Source: Sphingomonas bacterium
GTDB taxonomy: Bacteria > Pseudomonadota > Alphaproteobacteria > Sphingomonadales > Sphingomonadaceae
DNA: 46,335 bases
Direction of reading: 5' to 3'
Assembly: GCF_028292965.1 (NCBI RefSeq)
Contig: NZ_JAQGLG010000141.1
Coordinates: 1 to 46,335, forward strand
Of the stretch, positions 1 through 7,355 are shown piece by piece (position 1 is the first letter of the stretch; each line of letters begins with the position of its first letter). The translations under genes were made by a program, and so were the position numbers. The notes under the pieces were generated by a model. The model searched no databases and was not told the origin of the DNA. It was given only the letters and a program-made list of their open reading frames with translations.

Positions 1-818
1 GAGCGAGTCTCGCTGGATTGGATGTTGTTGATGAACTGATTGAACGGCGGCAGCGGGAAATGGCCGAACGCTGTCGCCTTCTCGTCGTGCAGCGCCCAGC
101 CGCGGAACGACAGCAGGGTACCTGACGTGTCGTCGAAGCCGAACAGGCCGGCGGTGGCCGAAACCTGGTGCTCGCCGAGACTGAGCGAGGCGGTGGCTTC
201 GGTGCCGACGACCTTGACCTCCTCCCCGACCCAGCTGTTAATCGCCGACGGGGTGAGGGTGTAGACCGTGCTCCACGCACCGCCGGTGGCGTGCTCGAGC
301 GAAATCTCCGGCCAGTAGAGCCCGGCCTTGGCCGAGAAGCGCAGATTGCCGCTGCTCGACGGATTGAAGGTGACGAAGGATTCGAGCAGGTCGAAGCCGT
401 TTTCCTGATCGCGTTGCCACGCGCCCGAGACGGTGGCGCTAAGCGAATTGGTGAAGCGCGGCTGCCAGATCAGATCGGCTTCCACCGGCAGCGCCCGGGC
501 GCGCAGATCGCCGTTCGATCCGCCCGAGAAACGCGTCTTGCCGAACCCGCCATCGGCGAACGAGCGCTCGCCATCGGCGGCGACCAGCCGGGCGTCGAGC
601 AAGACGGTGATGGTGTTCTTCGAGAAGATATCGGTGCCGGAGGATGAGTCAGCCTCGGCCGGGGCCGCGTCCGGCGCTGCTGGCGGGGTTGCGGGTTGCG
701 CCCGATCGGCCGGCCCGGCGGGCGCGGCCTGCGCCCAAACCGGGGTTGCCCAGACGGCGCAGAGCGCCAGGCACGAGGCGTGAACAATGTTGCGGCGATC
801 TCTTACAAAGCTACGCAT
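1..818 (-). CDS. Secreted, probably outer-membrane beta-barrel (porin-like) protein, 5' part only
   Basis: The gene starts at an ATG at 818 with a good GGGAG ribosome binding site in the 16-base gap after the amidohydrolase stop, and stays open for 272 codons until it leaves the window. Residues 1-30 form a signal peptide (basic start, hydrophobic core, likely cut after VWAQ), followed by an Ala/Pro-rich linker to about residue 55. The rest has short alternating polar and hydrophobic stretches and aromatic-ended strands such as LRFSAKAGLYW and HQVSATAGLFGF, typical of outer-membrane barrels. I do not recognise a named family; a phosphate-selective-porin-like or other carbohydrate porin is possible. 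It is the last visible gene of the radical SAM/methyltransferase operon, so it may move that pathway's substrate or product across the outer membrane (inference). The C-terminus is not visible. Confidence 0.7.
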   Translation of the reverse strand, partial: MRSFVRDRRNIVHASCLALCAVWATPVWAQAAPAGPADRAQPATPPAAPDAAPAEADSSSGTDIFSKNTITVLLDARLVAADGERSFADGGFGKTRFSGGSNGDLRARALPVEADLIWQPRFTNSLSATVSGAWQRDQENGFDLLESFVTFNPSSSGNLRFSAKAGLYWPEISLEHATGGAWSTVYTLTPSAINSWVGEEVKVVGTEATASLSLGEHQVSATAGLFGFDDTSGTLLSFRGWALHDEKATAFGHFPLPPFNQFINNIQSSETR

Positions 819-834
819 TTCTTCGCTCCCTTGT

Positions 835-1929
835 TCAATGCCGGCGGCTGGTGGCGACCAGCGCGCCGGGTTCGTCGGCATCACGGTGAAGGTCGGTCTC
901 GTCACGGATCTCGGCCCACACCCAGCGGCGCAGCGCGCCGCGCAGTACGAGGCGCCCGCCGGGGAAGAGCGGCGCGAGGGCCGCGGCGAGTTCGGGGCTG
1001 GCGACACGCGGCTGACCGCCCACCATCACCAGTTCGACATCAGCCGCCGCCGCTTCGCCGAGCGGGCGCGACAGGACGATCAGGTCCGCGAGGCTGCCGG
1101 GGATGAGGTCGGGGGGCGGCAGGCCGAGCCGCATCGCGGCCGTCGTGCCCACCGCCGCGTCGAGGCGCTCGTCGCTCAGCAAACCGAGGCGGCGCGCGAC
1201 GAGCAATTCGTCGAGCAGATCGCCAGCTCCGGTCAGCAGCGAGTCGCTGCCGAGCAGGATGTCGACGCCGCCGACGAACAACTCGGCCGGTGCGGTGCGG
1301 CCGAACAGGAACAGGTTGGAGGAGGGGCACCAGCACAGGGCCGCGCCGGCGGCGCGCCAACGGGCCATGCCGTCGGCGTCCATGCCGACGCCGTGCACGC
1401 CAATCAGGCCCGGGCCAAGCAAACCGGCGCAATCGAGGATACGGACTTCTTCGGCCGCCGCTCTGTCCACCCCCTCGGCAACGTGCAGGGCCAACGGCGC
1501 CCCGGCGATCTTAGGCACGCCCGACATGCCAAGTGAATCAGCGCTGGCGACGCGGGCTACCCGGATCGGGAAGTCACGGCCGAAGTCGCCTTCCCACGGA
1601 TCGTGATGGACCACCGTGGTGACGCCGGCGAAGAGGTTCTTCCACGCGCCCTCGAGCAGGGCCGCTCGCCGCGGCCACAGCCGGCCGAGCGCGATCTTGC
1701 CGGCGCAGCTTTGCTGGATGTCCTCCGCCCAGCGATAGGCATTGGCATAGGGCGGCGTGCCAAGCCGGCCATAGTGATTGCGGTGAAGATGGTCATGGGC
1801 GTTGATCAGTCCCGGACGAACCCTCGTGCCGCGATAATCCAGCGTCGCATCGAAGGAGCCGTCGGGCACGACGATCAGACCATCCTCGATCGCGACGCGG
1901 CCGTAGTCGTCGATGATCAGCAGGCGCAT
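835..1929 (-). CDS. Amidohydrolase-superfamily metal-dependent hydrolase/deaminase
   Basis: The product is a 364-residue TIM-barrel amidohydrolase. Metal and catalytic residues are visible in the expected order: the HDHLH motif (H45, H47), H149 in LALHVAEG, H179 in GVHGVGMD and D229 in LLGSDSLL. The pattern HxH...H...H...D with a CPSSN segment resembles the ATZ/TRZ-type (chlorohydrolase/guanine deaminase) branch, so hydrolytic deamination or C-N/C-X cleavage of a small molecule is likely; the substrate is unknown. I chose ATG 1929 over an upstream in-frame ATG because it lies one base after the stop of the preceding methyltransferase, as coupled genes do. Both neighbours are in the same operon, between a methyltransferase and the porin-like gene, so it probably acts late in the same pathway. 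Confidence 0.85.
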   Translation of the reverse strand: MRLLIIDDYGRVAIEDGLIVVPDGSFDATLDYRGTRVRPGLINAHDHLHRNHYGRLGTPPYANAYRWAEDIQQSCAGKIALGRLWPRRAALLEGAWKNLFAGVTTVVHHDPWEGDFGRDFPIRVARVASADSLGMSGVPKIAGAPLALHVAEGVDRAAAEEVRILDCAGLLGPGLIGVHGVGMDADGMARWRAAGAALCWCPSSNLFLFGRTAPAELFVGGVDILLGSDSLLTGAGDLLDELLVARRLGLLSDERLDAAVGTTAAMRLGLPPPDLIPGSLADLIVLSRPLGEAAAADVELVMVGGQPRVASPELAAALAPLFPGGRLVLRGALRRWVWAEIRDETDLHRDADEPGALVATSRRH

Positions 1930-1930
1930 C

Positions 1931-2602
1931 TCAGCCCTCCCGCCGAAAGGTGAGCGCGAGCACGACCGGCAGGCCGACATGCTCATCGTACAGCGCCATG
2001 CGATCGGCGCGCTCGTAAAAGAGGCGCACCTCGGGGCCGATCGGTGCCTCGCGGATTTTCACCAGGCGGAGACCCACAGCACTCGCCGCCGCCCGGTGGT
2101 CGGGCAGCGTGTGGATATAATGCTCGATTTCATGGACCACGCCCTCGCTGCGGAAGGTGCGGCGATGGCCGGCCTCGTGGGCGCGGGGATGGAAGTCGCT
2201 GACGATCACCGTGCCGCCCGGTGCGGTGACGCGCCCCAGTTCGGCATAGGCCGGCGCGCAGATCGGCAGATGACCTATCACCAGCCGGCACCAGCTTACG
2301 TCGAACGCCGCATCGGGCAGCGGCAAGGTGCGCACGTCACCGACCAGCAGGCTGATCGTCGGGTCGTCCGCGGCATCGCCGGCGTCGAGCATTTCGGGCG
2401 ACAGATCGACCCCGACGGCCGAGGCAGCCCCGCAATCGCGCAAGCGCCGCCCGGTGCCGCACCCGGCATCGAGCAAACGCAGGCCGTGCAGCGGCGGCGT
2501 CAGCGCATCGACCAGCCCGCATTCCAGCGCGGTGATCGCCGTCTCGGCGACATAGGTCGGCGCCCATAAGCGGTAAGCGTCACGGGCGGGCAGGGCGGTC
2601 AT
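1931..2602 (-). CDS. Class I SAM-dependent methyltransferase (third of three)
   Basis: This 223-residue protein has the SAM-binding glycine motif LLDAGCGTG at residues 43-51, the acidic strand-2 end VGVDLS, a GDVRTLPLPDAAFD segment (motif II region) and APGGTVIVSDFHP (post-motif), the methyltransferase 11/25 pattern. The start is ATG 2602, which overlaps the upstream radical SAM stop by 4 bases; a longer ORF reading to 2734 only shadows that gene. Substrate is unknown. Its small size with no accessory domain suggests a small-molecule methyltransferase. It is coupled to the radical SAM gene upstream and the amidohydrolase downstream. Confidence 0.85.
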   Translation of the reverse strand: MTALPARDAYRLWAPTYVAETAITALECGLVDALTPPLHGLRLLDAGCGTGRRLRDCGAASAVGVDLSPEMLDAGDAADDPTISLLVGDVRTLPLPDAAFDVSWCRLVIGHLPICAPAYAELGRVTAPGGTVIVSDFHPRAHEAGHRRTFRSEGVVHEIEHYIHTLPDHRAAASAVGLRLVKIREAPIGPEVRLFYERADRMALYDEHVGLPVVLALTFRREG

Positions 2603-4107
2603 GCCGCACCCACCGGGCGCAAATGGCCATAAGCCTGGCGGTCGTCGGGCGTGTGCTGCGCGAGGCGGCGGATCCGGCGCAGCAAGTGCGGGTCGGCATA
2701 ATCGCCCGCCGCCCAGCGCCGCCGCGCGAGCCATTGCCCGACCGTCTTTCCCCAGGGCCGCGTGCGCTTGTCATGGACCGAGGGGAAGCGGCTCTTCAGC
2801 ACCAGCTCGAAATTCTCGACCTGTGCCTTCAATCGCCGGTCCATCCACGGCGTGTTGGGGTTTTCATGGGTCATCCAGTCGACCCATTCCGGCGTAATCC
2901 AGTCCTCCAGCGAGGCCGGCGTGCCGGTCAGCGGATCGACATTGCCATAGGTCGCGTCGCGCTGCGGCGTGGGGGTGTAGAAATAGCTGATCAACTCCAT
3001 TGCCGGGTTGATCGTCTTCAACTCGCGGATGAAGGCGAGCGTGTTGGCGATCTCCTCCTCCGGTGAATCCGGGTCACCGAACACGAAGGAGAATTCCGGG
3101 ATGATACCGTGCTGGCGGGTCTTGGCGGCGGCGGCCCTGATCTGGTTGGTGGTGATGCCCTTGTTCATCTTGCGCAGCACTGCATCGGAGCCGGATTCCG
3201 CGCCGCAGAAGATCATCGTCAGGCCGGCCGCCTTGAGCGCCCGCCAGGTGTCGTCGGAAAAGCGTTCGAGCGCATCGACCCGTGCCTCGCACCACCAGCG
3301 GATGCCGAGCGGCAGAAACGCGTCAGCGATCTCGCGTGCCTGTGCGTCGTTGAGGAAGAAGTTGTAGACGTAGAAGTGAACCGCATCCATCCCGTGGTTG
3401 CGTACCAGATAAGCGAGATGCGCGGCGGTACGCGCCGCCGGCTGGACCTTCTCGCGCCGTCCGAACACCGAAATGACGCCGCAGAAGCTGCACGCATAGG
3501 GGCAGCCGATCGATGCCTGATAGACCCCCGAACGTCGCCCGAGAAAGGTCGGCTGGAGATAATCGGCGACATCGATCTTGTGATAGGGCGGGTCGGGCAG
3601 TTCCGCCGGTCCGACCCAGATGCGCTCGGGCCCGATATGGTGTGTGCCGTCGGCCTCGCGAAATGCCAGGCCGGGAACGTCATGGGGGTCGCGCTTGCCG
3701 TCGAGCACCGCCAGCAGGTCGATAAAGGTCTGTTCGCCCTGGCCGCGGATCAGCCAGTCGACATAGGGCGCGTTGAGCACCGGCGCGGCATAGAGGCTGC
3801 CGAAATTGCCGCCCCACACGATCGCGATATCGGGATGCCGCGCCTTGAGCGCTTTCGACAACGGCACCGCGCTGACCAGTTGCGGTCCGGGCATCACCGT
3901 CAGCGCGATCAGCCGAACCGGGTCGGTGCCATCGGCATGCGCCGCGACGAGCGCGTCGATCTCGGCGAGCGGGTCGATTCCCGGGCGGTTGCCGTCGACG
4001 ATCTCCCACGAAACGTCTTCGGGCAGCGCCGCGCCGACCGCCATCAGGCTGAGCGGAAAGCGGCGGTTGCCCGGCCGCGTGGCGCGCGGATTGACGAAGA
4101 CGATCAC
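2599..4107 (-). CDS. B12-binding-domain radical SAM enzyme (502 aa)
   Basis: The N-terminal ~150 residues look like a cobalamin-binding Rossmann-type domain (VIVFVNPRA start, IVWGGNFGS turn, WLIRGQGEQTF). The radical SAM barrel follows, with its 4Fe-4S ligands C202, C206 and C209 in CPYACSFC, and then a C-terminal extension of about 150 residues. Family members methylate unactivated carbons or do ring and sulfur chemistry using SAM and often methylcobalamin; this substrate is unknown. The start is GTG 4107, giving a GTGA overlap with the preceding methyltransferase. The ORF runs open to 4626, but that stretch is a shadow of the neighbour and has low-complexity Arg/Gly/Ala composition. A second enzyme of the same architecture lies at 5719-7149, suggesting two successive radical steps. 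Confidence 0.87.
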   Translation of the reverse strand: MIVFVNPRATRPGNRRFPLSLMAVGAALPEDVSWEIVDGNRPGIDPLAEIDALVAAHADGTDPVRLIALTVMPGPQLVSAVPLSKALKARHPDIAIVWGGNFGSLYAAPVLNAPYVDWLIRGQGEQTFIDLLAVLDGKRDPHDVPGLAFREADGTHHIGPERIWVGPAELPDPPYHKIDVADYLQPTFLGRRSGVYQASIGCPYACSFCGVISVFGRREKVQPAARTAAHLAYLVRNHGMDAVHFYVYNFFLNDAQAREIADAFLPLGIRWWCEARVDALERFSDDTWRALKAAGLTMIFCGAESGSDAVLRKMNKGITTNQIRAAAAKTRQHGIIPEFSFVFGDPDSPEEEIANTLAFIRELKTINPAMELISYFYTPTPQRDATYGNVDPLTGTPASLEDWITPEWVDWMTHENPNTPWMDRRLKAQVENFELVLKSRFPSVHDKRTRPWGKTVGQWLARRRWAAGDYADPHLLRRIRRLAQHTPDDRQAYGHLRPVGAA

Positions 4108-4910
4108 GCGACGCGCGCCGTCCACAGGTCGAAGCGGGACGGGCGTCGCTGGCCGCGTAGCCGCGCGAGCAGCGGGCGCGCTTCGTACCACAGGGGGTAA
4201 CGCACGCGCCGGCGGCGCCAGATCAGGCCCAGCGGGGCCGAGGCGATGGCCAGTCGGTCCGGCGTGAGATATTCGATAAACGGCAAGGCAAGCAGCGTGT
4301 CCGCACGGGCACCGAACCGGCTCTCGGACTGGGCATGTTTTTCCGCCACCATCGCCGCGCCGTCCGCCGCCCGGGCATAGAAAGGCGAGTCGAGGATCAC
4401 CAGCTGGCCACCGGCACGCACCGTCCTTGCCGCCTCGCGCAGCGTCGCTTCCAGATCGGTCGCATAATGCAGCGCGGCGTTGAACACCGCGAGGTCCGCA
4501 GCGTCCTCGGCGACCGGCAACGCATCGAACGACGCCGGCACACAGGTAAACGACGCGTGGCGTTGCAGCGCCGCCGCCGCACCGAGCCCGTCGATATCGT
4601 CGTCGCGGATGTCGATCGCGATGCAATCGTCACCGGCAAGCGCGAGGCGGTAGCTGAGCCAGCCATTGCCAGCGCCGAGATCGAGCACCTGCAACGGCCG
4701 CCCGGCGGCGCGGCGCAGCGGCACGACGACCCGCGCGACGAACGCATCGAAGCTGCGCGTCCGCACCGCCCATTGTTTCGCCCAGCGCCCGCGCGTCAAA
4801 TAGGGCAGGCAGAGCAGTTCCTCGCCGCTATAGCCGCGTCCTTCGGCGGCGCGGTGCGCGCCATAATCACGGCGGAACCGGTCGAGCGCTTCAGGCTGGG
4901 CAATGCTCAT
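4104..4910 (-). CDS. Class I SAM-dependent methyltransferase (second of three)
   Basis: A 268-residue protein with SAM-binding motif I VLDLGAGNGW around residues 75-84, acidic motif AIDIRDDD, and the later ADLAVFNAALHYATDLE and RAGGQLVILDSPFY segments typical of the methyltransferase 11 fold. A C-terminal basic region (WRRRRVRYPLW) follows. It overlaps the genes on both sides by 4 bases (ATGA upstream, GTGA downstream), so translation is coupled through the cluster. The substrate is not evident. Its long N-terminal helical region and C-terminal tail differ from the other two methyltransferases, so the three are not recent duplicates. Confidence 0.84.
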   Translation of the reverse strand: MSIAQPEALDRFRRDYGAHRAAEGRGYSGEELLCLPYLTRGRWAKQWAVRTRSFDAFVARVVVPLRRAAGRPLQVLDLGAGNGWLSYRLALAGDDCIAIDIRDDDIDGLGAAAALQRHASFTCVPASFDALPVAEDAADLAVFNAALHYATDLEATLREAARTVRAGGQLVILDSPFYARAADGAAMVAEKHAQSESRFGARADTLLALPFIEYLTPDRLAIASAPLGLIWRRRRVRYPLWYEARPLLARLRGQRRPSRFDLWTARVA

Positions 4911-5722
4911 GGCGCTGCGACCTCGGGCCTGCGTTCGAACGCGAACAGGATGTGGTCACCGAAAAACCACAAGGGCCACGCGACGATGCGATCGATCCGT
5001 TGGAGCAAGGCGAGCAGGCGTGGGTGCGCGGAAATCCATGGCTCCGCCGCGCTGGGCGGCACGAAGATCCCGACCCCGGTCGTGCGCACCAGCGCGAACC
5101 ACGGGCTGAGCGCACGCACCATGTCGCGCCGGCGATGATAACGCACCGTGAAGTGGCGGCCGCTCAGCCGCGCCGGCACGGCACCGCGATGGCGGCGGCG
5201 GAACATGTTGCCGAACCGGCCGCGCAGCCCCTCGACCACCATCTCGCCGGGGCAGCAGCAACCGAACACGACCAACACCGCTTTCCCGCCCGGCTCTACC
5301 AGCCGCGCCAATGCCTCGCCGACGGGCGCCAGATCGATGACGCAATTGAGTGCGGCGAAATTGGAAAAGGCGCCATCGAAGTTCTCGCCCCGCGTGGCGA
5401 GTTGATCGAGTTGCTCGGCAGCGAGCATTTCCGCAGACGCAGGGCCGAGCTTCGCCCGCGCCGCGCGCACCATCGCCGGCGCGGCATCGGTCAGCAGCAC
5501 GCTCCGGCCACGCGCTAGCAGCCAGGCGGCATCGACGCCGGTTCCGCCGCCGATCTCGAGCAGCCGGGCACCGGCGGGAAAGGCATCAAGGAGCGCCGCG
5601 CGTACCGCGGCGCGTTGTGCGGTGACGCTCAGCCACTCGCCGAAGCGCGCGTCGAAACTCTCCGCAACCGCATCGAACGCCGCCCCGGCCGGCGTCAGCT
5701 CGGCGCCGGCGATGCTGGTCAT
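4907..5722 (-). CDS. Class I SAM-dependent methyltransferase (first of three)
   Basis: A 271-residue methyltransferase: motif I LLEIGGGTG at residues 54-62, LLTDAAPAMV as the acidic second strand, FDGAFSNFAALNCV as the motif II/III region and EPGGKAVLVVFGCCCPGE after it. A C-terminal part (FFGDHILFAFERR) may be a substrate-binding cap. The start is ATG 5722, overlapping the upstream radical SAM stop by 4 bases; the ORF stays open to 6508, but that is antisense-frame noise over the neighbour. Overall it is like the UbiE/methyltransferase 11 group; substrate unknown. Three adjacent cysteines follow the core fold (FGCCCPG), which is unusual. Confidence 0.84.
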   Translation of the reverse strand: MTSIAGAELTPAGAAFDAVAESFDARFGEWLSVTAQRAAVRAALLDAFPAGARLLEIGGGTGVDAAWLLARGRSVLLTDAAPAMVRAARAKLGPASAEMLAAEQLDQLATRGENFDGAFSNFAALNCVIDLAPVGEALARLVEPGGKAVLVVFGCCCPGEMVVEGLRGRFGNMFRRRHRGAVPARLSGRHFTVRYHRRRDMVRALSPWFALVRTTGVGIFVPPSAAEPWISAHPRLLALLQRIDRIVAWPLWFFGDHILFAFERRPEVAAP

Positions 5723-7149
5723 GCCGACATTACCACGCGCAGCGGCGCCGCCGAGCGGTGCGTCGCCGCGCGCCGCGCAAGATCGCGCCATAGGCGTTCG
5801 TCGGTCGCGCCGTTCGCCGCCTCGGCATGAAGCGCATCGCGCACCATGCGGTAAAAGGCAGTGACGAACGTGCCCTGGAACAGCATCGCCAGTTCGTCGG
5901 TGTCGCGCCAGTTGCGGCGCGTGCCGAGTTCGGCGACGACGCGGTCGTGAAACACGGTGCCGGGCAGGGGATAGGAAACCGACACCCCGATCTCGTCCGG
6001 CGCTTCGTCGCGCACCAGGTCGCGGGTCAGCATGATGTCGTCCCAATCCTCGCCCGGATAACCGAGCTGCAGGAACCAGCCGACGCGGATGCCGTGCTGG
6101 CGCAGCGCGCGCGTGGCGAGCCGGGCGGTCTCGACCCGCGTGCCCTTGTCCATCGCATTGAGGATGCGCTGCGAGCCGGACTCGATGCCGAGCCACACCT
6201 CTTCCGCGCCCGCCGCGCGCAACGCCTCGGCAATGGGCGGGTCGATCAGATTGGCGCGCGACTGCATCATGAAGGGGATGCGCGCGTCGCGGCGTTTCAG
6301 CTCGCCGGCGAAATCGGCGATCCACTGCACCGTCATGCCGAAAATGTCGTCGGCGAACCAGATATGGTCGGGCGCGACTTCGGCCTTCAACCGCTCCAGC
6401 TCGGCCGCGACATTGGCGGGCGAGCGCTGGGTATAGCGGCGCCCGAAGGTCGGCTTGGCGCACCAGTTGCACTGATAGGGGCAGCCGCGCGAGGCCGCGA
6501 CATTCCATGACAGATATCCATGCGCCGCGTTCCAGCTGCCGCGATAGGCGGCGACATCGATGAGATCCCAGGCCGGTAGCGGCAGCGCGTCGAGGTCTTC
6601 GAGCCGCGCCCGCGGCCGGGTCGCGCGGTGCCCGGTGACCGGATCGGCGATGGTCAGCCCCGGCACCTGGTCGAGCGCCGCGTCGTGTCCCTGGAAGCAG
6701 GCGACGAGGTCGACCACGCCCAGTTCACCCTCACCTGCCAGCACGGCATCGGCGCCGGCGGCGAGATAGAGTTCGGGATGATCCGAGGCGTCGGGCCCAT
6801 TGACCGCGACCCGACAACCATGGCGCCGGGCGGCCGCGATCATCGCGAGTGCATCGCCGCGGCGGACCTCGGTGCACATCTTGGTCAGGAAATTGAAATT
6901 GTCCTCGATCAGCAGGACGGTCGCCGGCCGGACGCGATCGAGCGCCGCTTCGAACGCGCTGGTGTCGGGTTCGAAGGTCGCATCGAACAGAGCCACCTCA
7001 TGACCCCGCCCGCGGAGGATCGCCGCGGCAAGCAACGTCGCCAGCGGCGGATAGGGTTTCTGGCGATCGGATTGCTTGGCGTCCCGCCCGAGGAAAAAGG
7101 AATGAGCAATGAGGATCACGTCGCACCCCGCCTGCCTCGCCGGCCGCAT
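5719..7149 (-). CDS. B12-binding-domain radical SAM enzyme (476 aa), first gene of the minus-strand operon
   Basis: The N-terminal part resembles a cobalamin-binding domain (DVILIAHSFFLG, RGRGHEVALFDATF, DAVLAGEGE). The radical SAM domain carries C223, C227 and C230 in CPYQCNWC, then IWFADDIFG, LGIESGS and GWFLQLGYPGE, typical of B12-radical SAM proteins that read anaerobic Mg-protoporphyrin cyclase-like in profile searches. Substrate unknown. ATG 7149 has GGGGAG 11 bases upstream; a GTG at 7119 with GGCGGGG 6 bases upstream is a serious alternative and would begin directly at the first beta strand. It leads the operon and is divergent from the exopolysaccharide operon. Confidence 0.86.
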   Translation of the reverse strand: MRPARQAGCDVILIAHSFFLGRDAKQSDRQKPYPPLATLLAAAILRGRGHEVALFDATFEPDTSAFEAALDRVRPATVLLIEDNFNFLTKMCTEVRRGDALAMIAAARRHGCRVAVNGPDASDHPELYLAAGADAVLAGEGELGVVDLVACFQGHDAALDQVPGLTIADPVTGHRATRPRARLEDLDALPLPAWDLIDVAAYRGSWNAAHGYLSWNVAASRGCPYQCNWCAKPTFGRRYTQRSPANVAAELERLKAEVAPDHIWFADDIFGMTVQWIADFAGELKRRDARIPFMMQSRANLIDPPIAEALRAAGAEEVWLGIESGSQRILNAMDKGTRVETARLATRALRQHGIRVGWFLQLGYPGEDWDDIMLTRDLVRDEAPDEIGVSVSYPLPGTVFHDRVVAELGTRRNWRDTDELAMLFQGTFVTAFYRMVRDALHAEAANGATDERLWRDLARRAATHRSAAPLRVVMSA

Positions 7150-7175
7150 CAGGCGCCAGACTCCCCGAGCGCCCG

Positions 7176-7191
7176 GTCGGCAGCCGCCGAC
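7176..7191 (-). other. Small hairpin in the leader of the radical SAM operon
   Basis: GTCGGC and GCCGAC (7176-7181 and 7186-7191) form a perfect 6-bp stem with a 4-base loop, about 27 bases upstream of the radical SAM start at 7149. No T tract follows, so it is not a standard terminator. It may only be chance in GC-rich DNA. Confidence 0.25.
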
Positions 7192-7242
7192 CCCGGTTAG
7201 TGCGGAGCCGGGGCGGGGAGGTTCAAGCATGGCGGGTATTTT

Positions 7243-7334
7243 CGCGCCAAGCCGGATCGTTGCGATGAACCTTTCCCGCTTGGCGCGCCACCAACGCAGG
7301 CAACCGCTGGTGCAGGGAGGGCGTCATCGCAACG
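7243..7334 (+). other. Interleaved inverted repeats with pseudoknot layout before the exopolysaccharide operon
   Basis: CGCGCCAAGC (7243-7252) pairs perfectly with GCTTGGCGCG (7278-7287). The 25-base loop contains CGTTGCGATGA (7258-7268), which pairs perfectly with TCATCGCAACG (7324-7334) downstream of the first stem. Between them CACCAACG (7289-7296) and CGCTGGTG (7305-7312) form a hairpin with one mismatch. This is the topology of an H-type pseudoknot with an inserted hairpin, ending 9 bases before the ribosome binding site of the kinase-like gene. AGGTTCA (7219-7225) can pair with TGAACCT (7266-7272), which would compete with the second stem. No transcription start is visible, so a DNA-level operator role is also possible. 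Confidence 0.4.
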
Positions 7335-7355
7335 GCGTGGAATGGGGAGCCTTTG

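Noticed and set aside
4108..4626. N-terminal extension of the radical SAM protein (173 codons)
   Set aside because: The extension overlaps the upstream methyltransferase fully and has low-complexity Arg/Gly/Ala composition; the GTG at 4107 overlaps that gene's stop by 4 bases, as elsewhere in the operon.
5723..6508. N-terminal extension of the first methyltransferase (262 codons)
   Set aside because: It shadows the upstream radical SAM gene; ATG 5722 with ATGA overlap begins a complete methyltransferase.
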